From Elgaria multicarinata webbii (taxonomy: Eukaryota > Chordata > Lepidosauria > Squamata > Anguidae): a stretch of 64,000 nt of DNA. A model generated the notes under the pieces. That model made no database searches and was not told where the DNA came from. It saw only the letters and a program-made list of their open reading frames with translations. This document shows positions 21,127 to 27,676 of this stretch, piece after piece. Position numbers and translations under genes: made by a program. The stretch covers positions 142,137,197-142,201,196 of the forward strand of contig NC_086173.1 in assembly GCF_023053635.1 (NCBI RefSeq), read 5' to 3'. The stretch's first letter is position 1; every line of letters starts with the position of its first letter.

Positions 21127-23233
21127 CTTAATCTATAACACAGTGCTGTGTAACCATGGTGGCTGAGGGGTGTGGAGACAATGACCCCAATTTGGTATTG
21201 GCTACATTTTTGAAAGAAACAAAAGATGTATTTCTAGGCCTGTATTTCTGCTCACTTACGGCAGCAGAGATGGGCTTGAAAGTATGTGGGCAACATCTGA
21301 TATTCTCTAGAGCCACAGTGGGAATTTGGTAGGATTTCCAGCAGTCGGCAGGGTGAGCTTCAGTTCTCTGCACCGTTCCTTGTTCCCCCCCCCCCCCACA
21401 AGCAGCAAAAACAGAATGAATCAATGCTCAAATTGCAGGGATGCCGTTGCCTTGTCTACTGTTTCAGATAACTACAAGGGGTGAGGGCACAGGACTTAAA
21501 TAAAATTAAGGGGAGCAATGAGGTGGGGTTGTGGGTTCGATTAAGCCCCAATTCTGACCCCCCACTCCAATAATTTGAACACTAAGAATAAATCATGCAA
21601 AATAAGGAAACCTCTACATCTGCTTAATTCCCATTGTGTATACAACTGTAGCCAGCTTTTCTTGCTGCAGCAGAAATCAATCATTTTTTTGTAAAAACAA
21701 ATGCATATATGCTGCTCTCTCATTTTATATATAATTAGAGAGATCATAGATCTACGACAGAGATATTGAACATGTATATTGTCTTTACGGCATATTCCTA
21801 CCAGAGAAAGATGATGTAACACAGAGGCCTGCTTATTTATATGGCTTGGGGGCTCAGCGCTGATGGGGCAAGCAACTCTGTCCCACTACAGGGCGATAAG
21901 AAGAGGTTTGACATTATCGTAATGGCAAGAAGGGAATATGATTGGGGGTGGGGGGAAGACACACCATGATAGAAAGCAAGCAAGCAAGAGGTTGCACTAG
22001 TCTAGCCAAAGGAGCCCAGCTTGGGCAAGAGCTTTGCCAACAGCCGCAGAAATGGCAGAAGAGGCATCAGGAATTGGCAATGACAGAAGTGACAACCTAG
22101 CCACAGTAGTCCATACACTGGTAACTTTCCGGTTAGACTACTGCAATGCATTCTACGTGGGGCTGCCCTTGAAGACTTGGAAGTTGCAGCTAGTGCAAAA
22201 TGCAGCAGCTAGACTGCTGGCGGGTACATCTTACAGAGACCACATAACACCGGTCTTAAAGGAATTGCACTGGCTGCCTATACGCTTCCGGTCAGAATTC
22301 AAGGTGTTGGTAATGACGTTTAAAGCCCTAAATGGCTTGGGACCTCGATACTTGAGGGAGCGCCTCTCTTATATGTGCCTGCCCGAGACTTGATATCTGA
22401 TGGAGGAGCCCTTCTCCGCATCCCACCAGCACAACACATATGCTATGATGGGACAAGGGAGAGGGCTTTCTCTGCTGTGGCACCTCGACTGTGGAATGCC
22501 CTCCCCTTGGAGGCCCAACTGGTGCCAATGCTGATTTTATTCCGGTGTCAAGTGAAAACATGGCTTTTTAACAAAGCCCTTAATGGTTAAATTCACTAAG
22601 ATGGCGCATTGTTTTAACTGTTTTAATTGTTTTACTGCTTTTAAATTATATAATGTCTTAACTTGGTTCATGGTTTAATTTGTTTTTAGCTGTGTATATT
22701 TGTTTTATACTGTGTGCTTTTATCTGTACGCCACCCTGAGATCTTAATGATGTAGGGCGGGATGCAAATGTTATAAATAAATAAATAAGTGAGAGACAGA
22801 GACTTTGAGTGGAAAGGCCCTGATCCAGGAATGTAGCAGGAGACTGTACTGCTGCCCTAGCACATCTCCCTTCCTCACTATCTAACAGCATATCAGTATT
22901 TGCAACTTTCATCTCCTTCTCTAACATGTATTCTACACTCTTGTTGTTATGTGATATGCAAAAGGTTGCAGGAAAACTGCACACATACCCAAATTGCTGT
23001 GCTCATGTCTCCACTTCCCCTAAGGGCCAGCTCTCTCGCTCTCTCTTGCAGTTTGACACTAAGCAGACACTGAAGAGCAAGTGTAAAATTAAGGCATTGC
23101 TGTAAGTTTTCTAAGAGCCATTGGCCATCTACATACCTGACACCGTCTTTCCTCTTCTGTCTCCCAACAGGGGAACCGGGTCTTCGAGAAGTATTTGAAA
23201 CCACTTTTCCAGAATGCCCTGTCAAAGCTGTGA
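509..23233 (+). CDS. ACOX2: ACOX2, peroxisomal acyl-CoA oxidase 2 (3' 12 coding exons; 5' end outside window)
   Basis: Twelve exons join in frame to 568 residues: 509-660, 1047-1154, 1834-1953, 4105-4220, 5671-5843, 7936-8098, 10574-10764, 12561-12722, 14436-14541, 15947-16164, 20198-20330, 23171-23233. All introns are GT-AG and every phase matches. Landmarks are the flavin/substrate region ([10 protein letters not shown], then KWWPGD), GDIGPKM, the RRACGGHGY block, and [10 protein letters not shown], which carries the catalytic glutamate of acyl-CoA oxidases. The protein ends in SKL, a type 1 peroxisomal targeting signal. ACOX2 oxidises CoA esters of 2-methyl-branched fatty acids and bile-acid intermediates to the enoyl-CoA with release of H2O2 (family knowledge). 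ACOX2 is preferred over ACOX1 or ACOX3 on sequence as recalled from human and on the KCTD6-PDHB neighbourhood. The first visible residues correspond to about residue 108 of the 681-residue human protein, so the N-terminal exons are upstream. No frame break is seen. Confidence 0.96.
1047..1154 (+). CDS. ACOX2: ACOX2 exon
   Basis: The acceptor AG is at 1045-1046 and the donor GTAAGT at 1155. It encodes [14 protein letters not shown] through KWWPGD, the conserved region around the flavin site. Confidence 0.95.
1344..1700 (-). mobile_element. CR1 LINE 3' end, antisense
   Basis: The AGAATCGTAGAAT start, the GGCCATCAAGTCCA...CCCCTGCTCAATG block and the following translation-like stretch match the reverse complement of CR1 3' ends of sauropsids. 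It lies in an ACOX2 intron. Confidence 0.85.
1834..1953 (+). CDS. ACOX2: ACOX2 exon
   Basis: The acceptor is CCCCTTGCAG and the donor GTGATT at 1954. It encodes [18 protein letters not shown] through [13 protein letters not shown]-type sequence (here [13 protein letters not shown]). Confidence 0.95.
2390..2493 (-). mobile_element. CR1 LINE 3' end fragment, antisense
   Basis: CATAGAATCGTAGAGTTGGA followed by GGCCATCAAGTCCAACCCC. Same family and orientation as the copy at 1344-1700, truncated after about 100 bases. Confidence 0.82.
2640..2762 (+). repeat. 3' tail of an interspersed repeat with (AAT)n end
   Basis: GATTGTAAGCCTATGTGGCA through ATGGTGCTATATAAATAAAT and an AAT run. The reverse complement of the same unit is at 18985-19115, so this is a dispersed family. 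Probably a LINE 3' tail, but the clade was not identified. Confidence 0.65.
3255..3665 (+). mobile_element. LINE 3' end (L2/CR1 group) with ATAA-repeat tail
   Basis: The reading frame at 3249-3449 encodes [15 protein letters not shown] and [14 protein letters not shown], the conserved C-terminus of non-LTR retrotransposon polyproteins. It is followed by a 3' UTR ending in CCGCCCAGAGAGC...GGGTGG and (AAAT)n. The copy is 5'-truncated, as usual for LINEs. Confidence 0.85.
3693..3784. repeat. ~90-bp palindromic repeat, copy 1
   Basis: CCTGCAATTATACACCCACT ... CTTACTTCTGGGTAAACAGG followed by GCATTGCA. The two arms are inverted versions of each other around a CCACATTG centre. Confidence 0.65.
4105..4220 (+). 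CDS. ACOX2: ACOX2 exon
   Basis: The acceptor is TTCCTCAG and the donor GTACGC at 4221. It encodes [20 protein letters not shown] through [12 protein letters not shown], the conserved beta-domain segment. Confidence 0.95.
4221..4959 (+). other. ACOX2 intron sequence, nothing recognised
   Basis: AT-rich intron with no exon, repeat or structured element that I can identify. Confidence 0.4.
4960..5444. mobile_element. Non-autonomous DNA transposon with inverted ends (GTTCGGACAACA family)
   Basis: The left end CTGTGTTCGGACAACACAAT and the inverted right end CTGGGTTCAGATGACACAAT match at most positions. Both continue into GGTGGGTTAA. Interior segments repeat AATAACCAAC / GTTGGTTATT in both orientations. 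No coding capacity. No clear target duplication was found. Confidence 0.7.
5671..5843 (+). CDS. ACOX2: ACOX2 exon
   Basis: The acceptor is TAAATTCCAG and the donor GTATGA at 5844. It encodes [20 protein letters not shown] through [15 protein letters not shown]. Confidence 0.95.
6018..6092. repeat. Short inverted repeat rich in CTCCGCACC
   Basis: GCTCCGCACCAAAA at about 6027 is mirrored by TTTCGGTGCGGAGC at about 6075, giving a 12-14 base stem around a 40-base loop in an ACOX2 intron. Confidence 0.6.
6147..6450. mobile_element. Fold-back element with two nested sets of arms
   Basis: The outer arms (6147-6210 and 6393-6450) are diverged inverted copies, for example AAGTTTGAATCAGATCCCT versus the reverse of AGGGAACTGCTTCAAATTT. 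The inner arms, ATTCTGCATTAATTCA at 6252-6267 and its exact complement at 6344-6359, match at all 16 bases. A poly-C run lies in the loop. Non-coding. Confidence 0.65.
6455..7875 (+). mobile_element. LINE reverse-transcriptase/3' fragment (L2-like), interrupted by a fold-back element
   Basis: The 5' part encodes reverse-transcriptase pieces in degenerate frames ([14 protein letters not shown], then QYADDTQ with the catalytic YADD). Next comes [20 protein letters not shown]. The 319-bp element at 7030-7348 interrupts it, and 7480-7875 resumes with KALNGLG-like sequence and a 3' UTR ending ATAAATAAAT. Decayed. Confidence 0.8.
7030..7348. mobile_element. Palindromic hAT-like miniature element, copy 1
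   Basis: It begins TAGGGTGACCATATGGAAAG and ends with the inverse. The entire left half is the near reverse complement of the right half, with arms of about 150 bases. Flanks CCTTTATT / TCTTTATT agree at 7 of 8 bases, consistent with an 8-bp target duplication. No coding capacity. It sits inside the LINE at 6455-7875. Confidence 0.85.
7936..8098 (+). CDS. ACOX2: ACOX2 exon
   Basis: The acceptor is TTTCCCTTAG and the donor GTAACA at 8099. It encodes [20 protein letters not shown] through KSDFDLLPE. The spacer region after the YAFHF motif has the ACOX2 rather than the ACOX1 pattern. Confidence 0.95.
8191..8282. repeat. ~90-bp palindromic repeat, copy 2
   Basis: GTTTACCCAGAAGTAAGTGC ... CCTTACTCCCAGGTAAGC forms the arms. 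Same family as 3693-3784. Confidence 0.65.
8374..8439 (+). repeat. (TCTG)/(CT)n/(CA)n compound microsatellite
   Basis: Short TCTG units pass into a CT run (to about 8415) and then a CA run to 8439, in an ACOX2 intron. Confidence 0.9.
8831..9160. mobile_element. Palindromic hAT-like miniature element, copy 2
   Basis: Same family as 7030-7348, from TAGGGTGACC to GGTCACCCTA. It is flanked by a perfect 8-bp duplication CAGGCATG (8823-8830 and 9161-9168). The 8-bp duplication points to the hAT superfamily. Confidence 0.9.
9170..10573 (+). other. ACOX2 intron sequence, nothing firm recognised
   Basis: No exon or complete repeat was seen. A possible decayed copy of the ~90-bp palindrome lies at 9804-9872 (GATTTCAGTGGGAGT ... 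AATCAATGGGACTT). Confidence 0.35.
10574..10764 (+). CDS. ACOX2: ACOX2 exon with catalytic glutamate
   Basis: The acceptor is TTCTTTGCAG and the donor GTAAGA at 10765. It encodes [29 protein letters not shown] and [15 protein letters not shown]. The glutamate in TYEGENT is the expected general base of the family. Confidence 0.96.
10955..11300. repeat. Dispersed repeat related to an arm of the 6.1-6.5 kb fold-back
   Basis: GATTCAAATTTGGTATGC followed by TTACAGCTCTCCTTAA resembles the right arm of the element at 6147-6450. The sequence beyond it looks repeat-derived, but its boundaries are not clear. Confidence 0.4.
12190..12320. repeat. Small inverted-repeat element
   Basis: GGTTCTACTCATGTTTGCTT at 12191 and the inverse-like segments CTTGTGTTCAAGTGACATGA, plus AACCCTGATAAAGCAGGGTT inside, suggest a miniature element. 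The ends are uncertain. Confidence 0.4.
12561..12722 (+). CDS. ACOX2: ACOX2 exon (weak donor)
   Basis: The acceptor is TTTGTCCTTAG. It encodes [20 protein letters not shown] through [10 protein letters not shown]. The donor is GTTGGC, which keeps only the invariant GT plus the preceding AG. The phase to the next exon is exact, so the border is supported despite the weak site. Confidence 0.9.
12998..13045 (+). repeat. (TAA)n microsatellite
   Basis: Sixteen uninterrupted TAA units at the poly-A-like end of repeat debris in an ACOX2 intron. Confidence 0.95.
13225..13397 (+). repeat. hAT-like non-autonomous repeat fragment, copy 1
   Basis: It shares TGAAATGCCTTTCCTAAGGC and the following ~50 bases with 15165-15235. 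It shares the terminal block CCCCTTTGACTGAAAGAGGT with 63460-63493. The block TTTGACTGAAAGAGGTTCC...CCTCTG resembles hAT termini. Confidence 0.5.
13771..14014 (+). mobile_element. tRNA-derived SINE (Sauria-SINE type), copy 1
   Basis: The head has pol III boxes (A: TGGCCTAGTGGCAAGAGCG; B: GGTTCTAGACC). A conserved body follows (GACTTTGGGCCAGTCACAGA, CCTACCTCACAGGGTT), then a LINE-like tail (GGTTCCTTGGAGGAAAAAAG) and (ATAA)n. Three near-full copies in this window lie in the plus orientation. Confidence 0.9.
14436..14541 (+). CDS. ACOX2: ACOX2 exon
   Basis: The acceptor is CTGCCTTCAG and the donor GTTAGT at 14542. It encodes [20 protein letters not shown] through LAHAAM. Confidence 0.94.
15165..15300 (+). 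repeat. hAT-like non-autonomous repeat fragment, copy 2
   Basis: CATTCTAAAAGGATGAAATG onward matches 13225-13300 with few differences. A poly-C tract precedes it. Confidence 0.5.
15947..16164 (+). CDS. ACOX2: ACOX2 exon
   Basis: The acceptor is AACTTTTTCAG and the donor GTGAGA at 16165. It encodes [33 protein letters not shown] and YVDLLAVIR, part of the C-terminal helical domain. Confidence 0.95.
16440..16660 (-). mobile_element. Decayed tRNA-derived SINE, antisense
   Basis: The reverse complement carries a weak pol III B box near AGGGATTGAATCTAGGATC and the head-like ATCGATAGCAGAGCATAAGC. Similar in layout to the second SINE family at 44532-44705. Confidence 0.45.
16962..17035 (-). mobile_element. 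CR1-type LINE 3' end fragment, antisense
   Basis: GAACATAAGAAGAACCATGC TGGATCAGGCCA is the inverted 3' end of the same family seen in sense at 36960-37532. Confidence 0.7.
17080..17535 (+). mobile_element. CR1-type LINE fragment (C-terminus and 3' UTR)
   Basis: TGGAAGTGTATAAAATGATG, then GGATAGGGAGACATTTTT, and an end at CCATCATGGCTCTTCTTAGG follow the same order as the copy at 36960-37532. Confidence 0.8.
17540..18490 (+). other. ACOX2 intron, little recognised
   Basis: A short fragment at 17690-17740 (ACCAATGGTCTGACTCAGTA) matches the tail of the second SINE family. Otherwise nothing was identified. Confidence 0.4.
18491..18706 (+). mobile_element. tRNA-derived SINE (Sauria-SINE type), copy 2
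   Basis: Same structure as 13771-14014 (A box region GTGGTGTAGTGGCTAAG, body, GGTTCCTTGGAGGAAAAAAG tail). It lacks the short GA-rich segment before the tail. Confidence 0.9.
18985..19115 (-). repeat. Interspersed repeat tail with (TTA)n, inverse of 2640-2762
   Basis: The TTA run is followed by TATAGCACCATCAATGTACA TGGTGCTGTACAG and GGCTTACAATCTAAT, the reverse complement of the copy at 2640-2762. Confidence 0.65.
19250..19375 (+). mobile_element. LINE ORF fragment
   Basis: GACTACCCTTGAAGACTGTC TGGAAACTTTAGCTGGTACA encodes [10 protein letters not shown]-like sequence also found at 6930-6985 and 22155-22195. Confidence 0.6.
20198..20330 (+). CDS. ACOX2: ACOX2 exon
   Basis: The acceptor is CGCTCTTACAG and the donor GTGAGA at 20331. 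It encodes [19 protein letters not shown] through [13 protein letters not shown]. Confidence 0.95.
20331..22020 (+). other. ACOX2 intron, only a CA microsatellite recognised
   Basis: No exon was seen. A (CA)n array and two homopolymer runs are present. The remainder is unassigned. Confidence 0.4.
21071..21122 (+). repeat. (AC)n microsatellite
   Basis: About 25 uninterrupted AC units in the intron before the last ACOX2 exon. Confidence 0.95.
22030..22788 (+). mobile_element. LINE ORF2 C-terminus and 3' UTR (L2/CR1 group)
   Basis: One frame (22034-22393) reads [42 protein letters not shown] and [11 protein letters not shown] second reads [17 protein letters not shown]. Together these give the standard order of a non-LTR polyprotein C-terminus. 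The 3' UTR ends in GCCACCCTGAGATC and (ATAA)n. At least one frame shift separates the two parts. Confidence 0.88.
23171..23233 (+). CDS. ACOX2: ACOX2 last coding exon with PTS1 signal
   Basis: The acceptor is CTCCCAACAG. It encodes [20 protein letters not shown] and then TGA at 23231-23233. The terminal SKL tripeptide is the canonical peroxisomal import signal. Confidence 0.95.
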   Translation, partial: GNRVFEKYLKPLFQNALSKL

Positions 23234-23387
23234 AAGAAGCGAATGGAACAGAAGCAGCTCCTTCTCCTCCTGCCCTCAGATCGATGCTGCTATTGATCAG
23301 GAATGCAGCCCATAAAATGTAATCGCGAACTGCATTCGAGTCTTGCCCATCAACTCATTCTGGCAAGCAGAAGCCAGTTAGCTAACT

Positions 23388-23392
<5 letters not shown>

Positions 23393-23482
<90 letters not shown>
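23393..23482 (+). repeat. Compound (GT)n(GA)n microsatellite in ACOX2 3' UTR
   Basis: About 24 GT units (23393-23440) run directly into about 21 GA units (23441-23482), 160 bases after the ACOX2 stop. Uninterrupted arrays of this length are normally highly polymorphic. Confidence 0.95.
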
Positions 23483-23485
<3 letters not shown>

Positions 23486-23699
23486 CAGAGCCCCTTTATT
23501 TTCATCAAATAGACCAAATTGTATGTTCCCTTATCATTCACAGCAGCACTTAATACTATATGTGCATTCTTGGATCATCCACCAGTCCTACAAGAACCAG
23601 GGCAGCAGTTGTTCATGGTCCTCCATAGCAGGTTTTGTTGATGGCACAATTGCCACTGGGGTGCTAGAGAAGGGTTTTACTGCAGGGATGATTTTCTGT

Positions 23700-23830
23700 T
23701 TTTAACCAGTTAATGATCCATAAAAGGGCCTCTCCTCTTATCTCATGACTGCTACGCTTGCTCAGGAGTCTTTGCTGAGGGACTTTGTCAAAAGCCTTTG
23801 GGAAGTCCAAGTAAACAAGAGGGCCTTCTC
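23700..23830 (-). mobile_element. CR1 reverse-transcriptase region fragment, antisense
   Basis: CCATAAAAGGGCCTCTCCTC through GGACTTTGTCAAAAGCCTTT matches the complement of a conserved internal CR1 segment. It lies in or just after the ACOX2 3' UTR. Confidence 0.65.
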
Positions 23831-24129
23831 CTCCACAGGTTGGCCTTCACCATTTTAATTTCCTAAAATGCCTCTAATGTAGCATCATTCTGAAGCATTC
23901 TGGGAAATTTAAATGGCAGACTTTAATTATCCACAAAGCCCTGGAGTGATGCTATGCTATGGGCATTGTAAGGAATTCAAATGGTGGCTTGCACTTAACA
24001 GCTGCCCACGGTTGCTGGCTGCCTCTTCCACAGTTAACAACATCCTAATGATGATATAGGTTTCACAAGGGGTGGGGTAAGCAATTTGTATCTTACCAGG
24101 ATATGTTCAGCAATGCCACATATATATAT

Positions 24130-24200
24130 ATGTGAACCGCCCAGAGAGCTTCGGCTATTGGGCGGTATAGAAATGTAATAAATAAATAAATAAATAAATA
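24130..24200 (+). mobile_element. LINE 3' tail only
   Basis: GTGAACCGCCCAGAGAGCTT CGGCTATTGGGCGG and (AAAT)n, the same 3' terminus as 3595-3665 but with almost no body. It is preceded by a short TA run. Confidence 0.85.
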
Positions 24201-24689
24201 TTTTTCAACATTCAAGCAGTGCCTAGCAATTAACACATCACAATGGTTTCCTGCATGGAAATTGTACCAGTTTAAGGATCTTCTGCACTGGTGTAGCCAG
24301 GTTTTGGGTTGAGCCAGAGGTATTATATAATACTGCTAGTTTTTAGTACCTTCTTGTTAATATATCTACTGTCCAAGTGCCTTAAAAAACCCCAAACCCT
24401 TACAAATATAATTGTAGGTTTTTAAAATCTACCTTGCAGCCTTAAGTTCAGGATCTCAGGGATGATTTGAATGTTATGAGTAGAGCAATCCTATAGGAGG
24501 AAAGAGAACCTGTGGAGGAATATAATTCTGAGGTCTCAAAATGGGGAGAGGTGATGACAAACCATAACGGTACAAGCTCATACTTTAGCGCATTCCCCCC
24601 CCCCCCATACCCAGTTTAAACCATGTGCCATGCTGGTTGGGAATGATGGGAGTTGCAGGCAATGCAACTAAAAAACACCAGGCTGGGGG

Positions 24690-25000
24690 AAAGTGTTGGA
24701 GTAGCACTGGGGAGACTTGCGTTCAAATCTGCACTCAGCTATGACAATCACTGGGTGATTCTTGGGCAATTACTCTCTCTCAACTAAGCTGTGTCATAGG
24801 GTTCTTAAAGGATAAAGCATGGTTGGGGAGAGAACCACTATGGCCTGGTTCAGACAACATGCTAAACCATGCTACTTAACCACAAAATTCCCTTAACCAT
24901 TTTGTGGTTAAGCAGCATGGTTTAGCATGTTGTCTGAACCAGGCCTCTGTATGCTGCCATGAAATCAGGAAAGGCAGAATAAAAATGTAATAAATACTGT
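24690..25000 (+). mobile_element. Old tRNA-derived SINE, interrupted by a palindrome
   Basis: The B-box-like GTTCAAATC, CACTGGGTGATTCTTGGGCA and a GGCAGAATAAAAATGTAATA tail give the order of a MIR/Sauria-like SINE. The 104-bp palindrome at 24842-24945 is inserted in it. Confidence 0.65.
24842..24945. mobile_element. Nearly perfect 46-bp inverted-repeat miniature element
   Basis: The left arm 24842-24887 starts GGCCTGGTTCAGACAACATG and the right arm 24900-24945 is its reverse complement with one mismatch in 46. The spacer is only 12 bases. The termini resemble those at 4960-5444 and 56617-56643 (GTTCAGACAACATGCTAA). Confidence 0.85.
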
Positions 25001-25289
25001 CTGCAAATCACTGTAATGTAGCTCTATGTATCCCAAAAGGAGCTTTCGGAATACATAGAGTGACGTATAATCAAAACTTCTGTTATATGACTTCTTGCTT
25101 TCTCTAAGAGTTGATGGGTATATATATTCAAGGGAAATAATATCACTTCATTTTAAAATGGTGATGCTTAGCTTTTTGACTCCACCATTCATTCATACAA
25201 TAAACAACTGCAGCCACTGCTACTAAATTTACAATGTGTCCCATTGCGTCCTTATTATTGAAATGTTGTTCTAGGTGGGTGTATTTTAG

Positions 25290-25422
25290 ACGTTTTAATA
25301 TTGAAGTGCATTTAATTATATATATTTTAAATTTTTGTATATTTCTATTTATAGGTTTTAATTGTAAAGTCGCCTTGAGGGCCAGCATTGGGCAAAAGGT
25401 GGGATACAAATTGATAACAATA

Positions 25423-25466
<44 letters not shown>

Positions 25467-25468
25467 TG
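25290..25468 (+). mobile_element. LINE 3' tail ending in (AAT)n
   Basis: GTCGCCTTGAGGGCCAGCAT TGGGCAAAAGGTGGGATAC followed by a long AAT array (about 25425-25464), typical of a LINE 3' terminus with a microsatellite tail. Confidence 0.65.
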
Positions 25469-25548
25469 GGTGATCCTACAGCCATGAGGACTGTGGGATT
25501 TTGTAGGGGAAAGCTTTATAAGAGGGTTGGGGATTATTTTGGGTGTTG

Positions 25549-25790
25549 GGAGCCAGTGTGGTATAGTGGCTAAAGTGTTGGACTGGGAGTCAGGAGATCC
25601 AGGTTCTAATACCCACTTGGTCATGGAAACCCACTTGGTGACTTTGGGCCAGTCACAGACTCTCAGCCCAACCTACCTCACAGGGTGGTTGTTATGAGGA
25701 TAAAAATGGAGAGAAGGATTATGTACACTGCCTTGGGTTCCTTGGAGGAAAAAAGGCGGGATATCAATGTAATAAATAAGTAAATAAAAA
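25549..25790 (+). mobile_element. tRNA-derived SINE (Sauria-SINE type), copy 3
   Basis: AGCCAGTGTGGTATAGTGGC, the B box GGTTCTAATAC, body and GGTTCCTTGGAGGAAAAAAG tail with (ATAA)n. Same family as 13771 and 18491. Confidence 0.9.
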
Positions 25791-25979
25791 CTTCTCTTAA
25801 CTGGATTGAAGGTTGTAAATAATGATTGAAATGGATCTTGGATGAAATCTATCAGCTGCCCCTGAATACTGTTAAACACACCTGGTTTAAAGCTTTACAC
25901 AACTGCTTTCCTCTAAAGAATTCCATGTCACCATCTTATATTCTACCTTCTGAAACCATTCTCTCATTTTGGAGACTGA

Positions 25980-26035
25980 AGCCGCAATCCTATGCACATT
26001 GGAAATCAGTCCCATTGAACTCAATGGTCTTGCTT
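25980..26035. repeat. ~90-bp palindromic repeat, partial copy
   Basis: GCCGCAATCCTATGCACATT ... CAGTCCCATTGAACTCAATG contains the palindrome centre. The right arm is lost. Confidence 0.55.
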
Positions 26036-26039
26036 CGGC

Positions 26040-26930
26040 ATAGACATACAGAATTTCACTGTGAGAGGTGTGCTTGGGATTTTGGTAAAAAGCTAGTCAT
26101 GCCAAGTCGGTCATCCTTACAGCCTTTTAGTTACCACATTCACATCACAAAATTGATAGGAAACAGGCATTTATGTGAAGGGGATGAGGGGTGAACTACT
26201 TCATTTCGGCAGTGAAAAGACATCACTACTTTCTGTCATTATTTATTCTACCTTTACTACCACTGGCATGAGATCAAGCCACTTTGTTTTTAAGTTGAAG
26301 AGGCGTATCTTAGGATTCTTATAAGATCCCAGGGACCACAAAAAGAACATGTTGAGCTGTTCTTAGTTCAAACCATGTACAAGCTATATTAAGATAGCTA
26401 TAAATGTCTGAAAGTAACCATATTAGACTAGTGAAGCCACTTCCCACATCAGACTTACCTTGCCATCTGCAACAATCAAACTTTCCGTTATTAGCTAAAA
26501 AAAAATTCAAAAATAAAAAGCCCAAATGAGTTTGGCACAAGTGTTTGTTGCTGCCAGAGGCTAATGCCTTAATAATTTCAGCAAGAGCAAAAGCAAGAAC
26601 TTTAATTAAACTTTTTGATTAAACTTTTCAGGGCTTATGAGAGCCTTATTAGTGTTTCAACAATTCTTCTTCTCAAATAGGTTAGCATAAAAACAATATC
26701 TGCATATATCATGTTCCAGTAGTGCTTGCTGTACACGTTTGAAAACACGAGGCACAGATGATCTTAAAGGCTGTTTAATTAGTATGAGATATTACAATTT
26801 CTCCCAGTTTCTTTTCCTTGTGTGTTCTACTGTATACAGAACACTAAGCTATATTTGCATTACTACAAATCTCCATATCTTAAGTTATTTAGAGGGAGAA
26901 ACCTTACGGCTACTAGACACTGTCTAGAGG
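26040..26930. other. Intergenic sequence, nothing recognised
   Basis: AT-rich DNA between ACOX2 and KCTD6 without identifiable gene or repeat. Confidence 0.4.
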
Positions 26931-26934
26931 TCCA

Positions 26935-27292
26935 CAGGATTCTTCAGTTTCTGGGAACCGAGGTTTGAATCAGGGCGCTGACCTTGGAGCCCAGAAATCA
27001 CTCTCCCTACCCCACACCTCTCCCTCGTAGCCAGCATGATTCTCACCGCGCCAACTACGTCTCCACACTTGGAAACTGAGCAAAAAAGGGGTGGGGCCCT
27101 CCAGACCCCTTTCCTCCCCTGTCCTGGAAGCCATGCATAAATGGGTGAAATTGCTCGTCTCGGCAAAAATGCAGGGTGGCTGAAACACAGAGGAGAGGAT
27201 CCCCTCTGTGCTCCAGCTGCCCTGCATAGGGTAGACTGCAGCCTCCAATTTTGGAAGCTGGCAACTACCCAGATAGGATTGTGCCCCAAATG
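26935..27292. repeat. GC-richer segment, possible interspersed repeat
   Basis: A 350-bp GC-richer block ends in ATAGGATTGTGCCCCAAA, also found at the start of the window (13-30). It carries a 121-codon minus-strand ORF that resembles no family I know. Most likely a repeat. Confidence 0.4.
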
Positions 27293-27676
27293 ATTTTTGG
27301 GCTGCTTTTAAGGGTGGAACTCTCTCAAGGCCATGTACAGGCTAGAAAGGTACTAAACAACAATGTAAGGGGCTGGTGCAATTGTATACTTCTAAATTCA
27401 GCAGATGCTAAAGTGTTTGAAGTGGATTAATGCCAAAGCTCCCTGAGCAGGGCTGTCTTTTTATTGCTCTCTGGGCAAAGATCTGCAGCGGACCATGCCT
27501 CAGACAGGCAAAAATTGTGACTCACCAGCACAAACAGCAAGAACACCCCCCTCACTTACATCTGCAGTCTTTGTCCGTCTCCCAAACTCCACCTTTATCC
27601 GTCTCCCAAACTCCAGTAAAGAAGAACAGGGCTCAGGCTCGAACGGATGCAACCCGAGAGGCCTGATCTTCTAGGA

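Larger units (their letters stand above)
23234..24200 (+). other. ACOX2 3' UTR and immediate downstream (extent uncertain)
   Basis: After the stop codon there is a compound GT/GA microsatellite, an antisense CR1 fragment (about 23700-23830) and a LINE 3' tail. I found no AATAAA or ATTAAA on the plus strand between the stop and 24177. The first AATAAA is at 24178, inside the LINE tail. ATAAAA-type variants occur at 23312 and 23719. The true cleavage site cannot be set from sequence. Confidence 0.5.

Noticed and set aside
22034-22393. 119-codon ORF as a host gene
   Set aside because: The translation is the standard C-terminus of a LINE polyprotein and is followed by a LINE 3' UTR and ATAA tail.
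26924-27289. 121-codon minus-strand ORF
   Set aside because: Three overlapping frames are open in the same GC-rich block, and the block looks repeat-derived.
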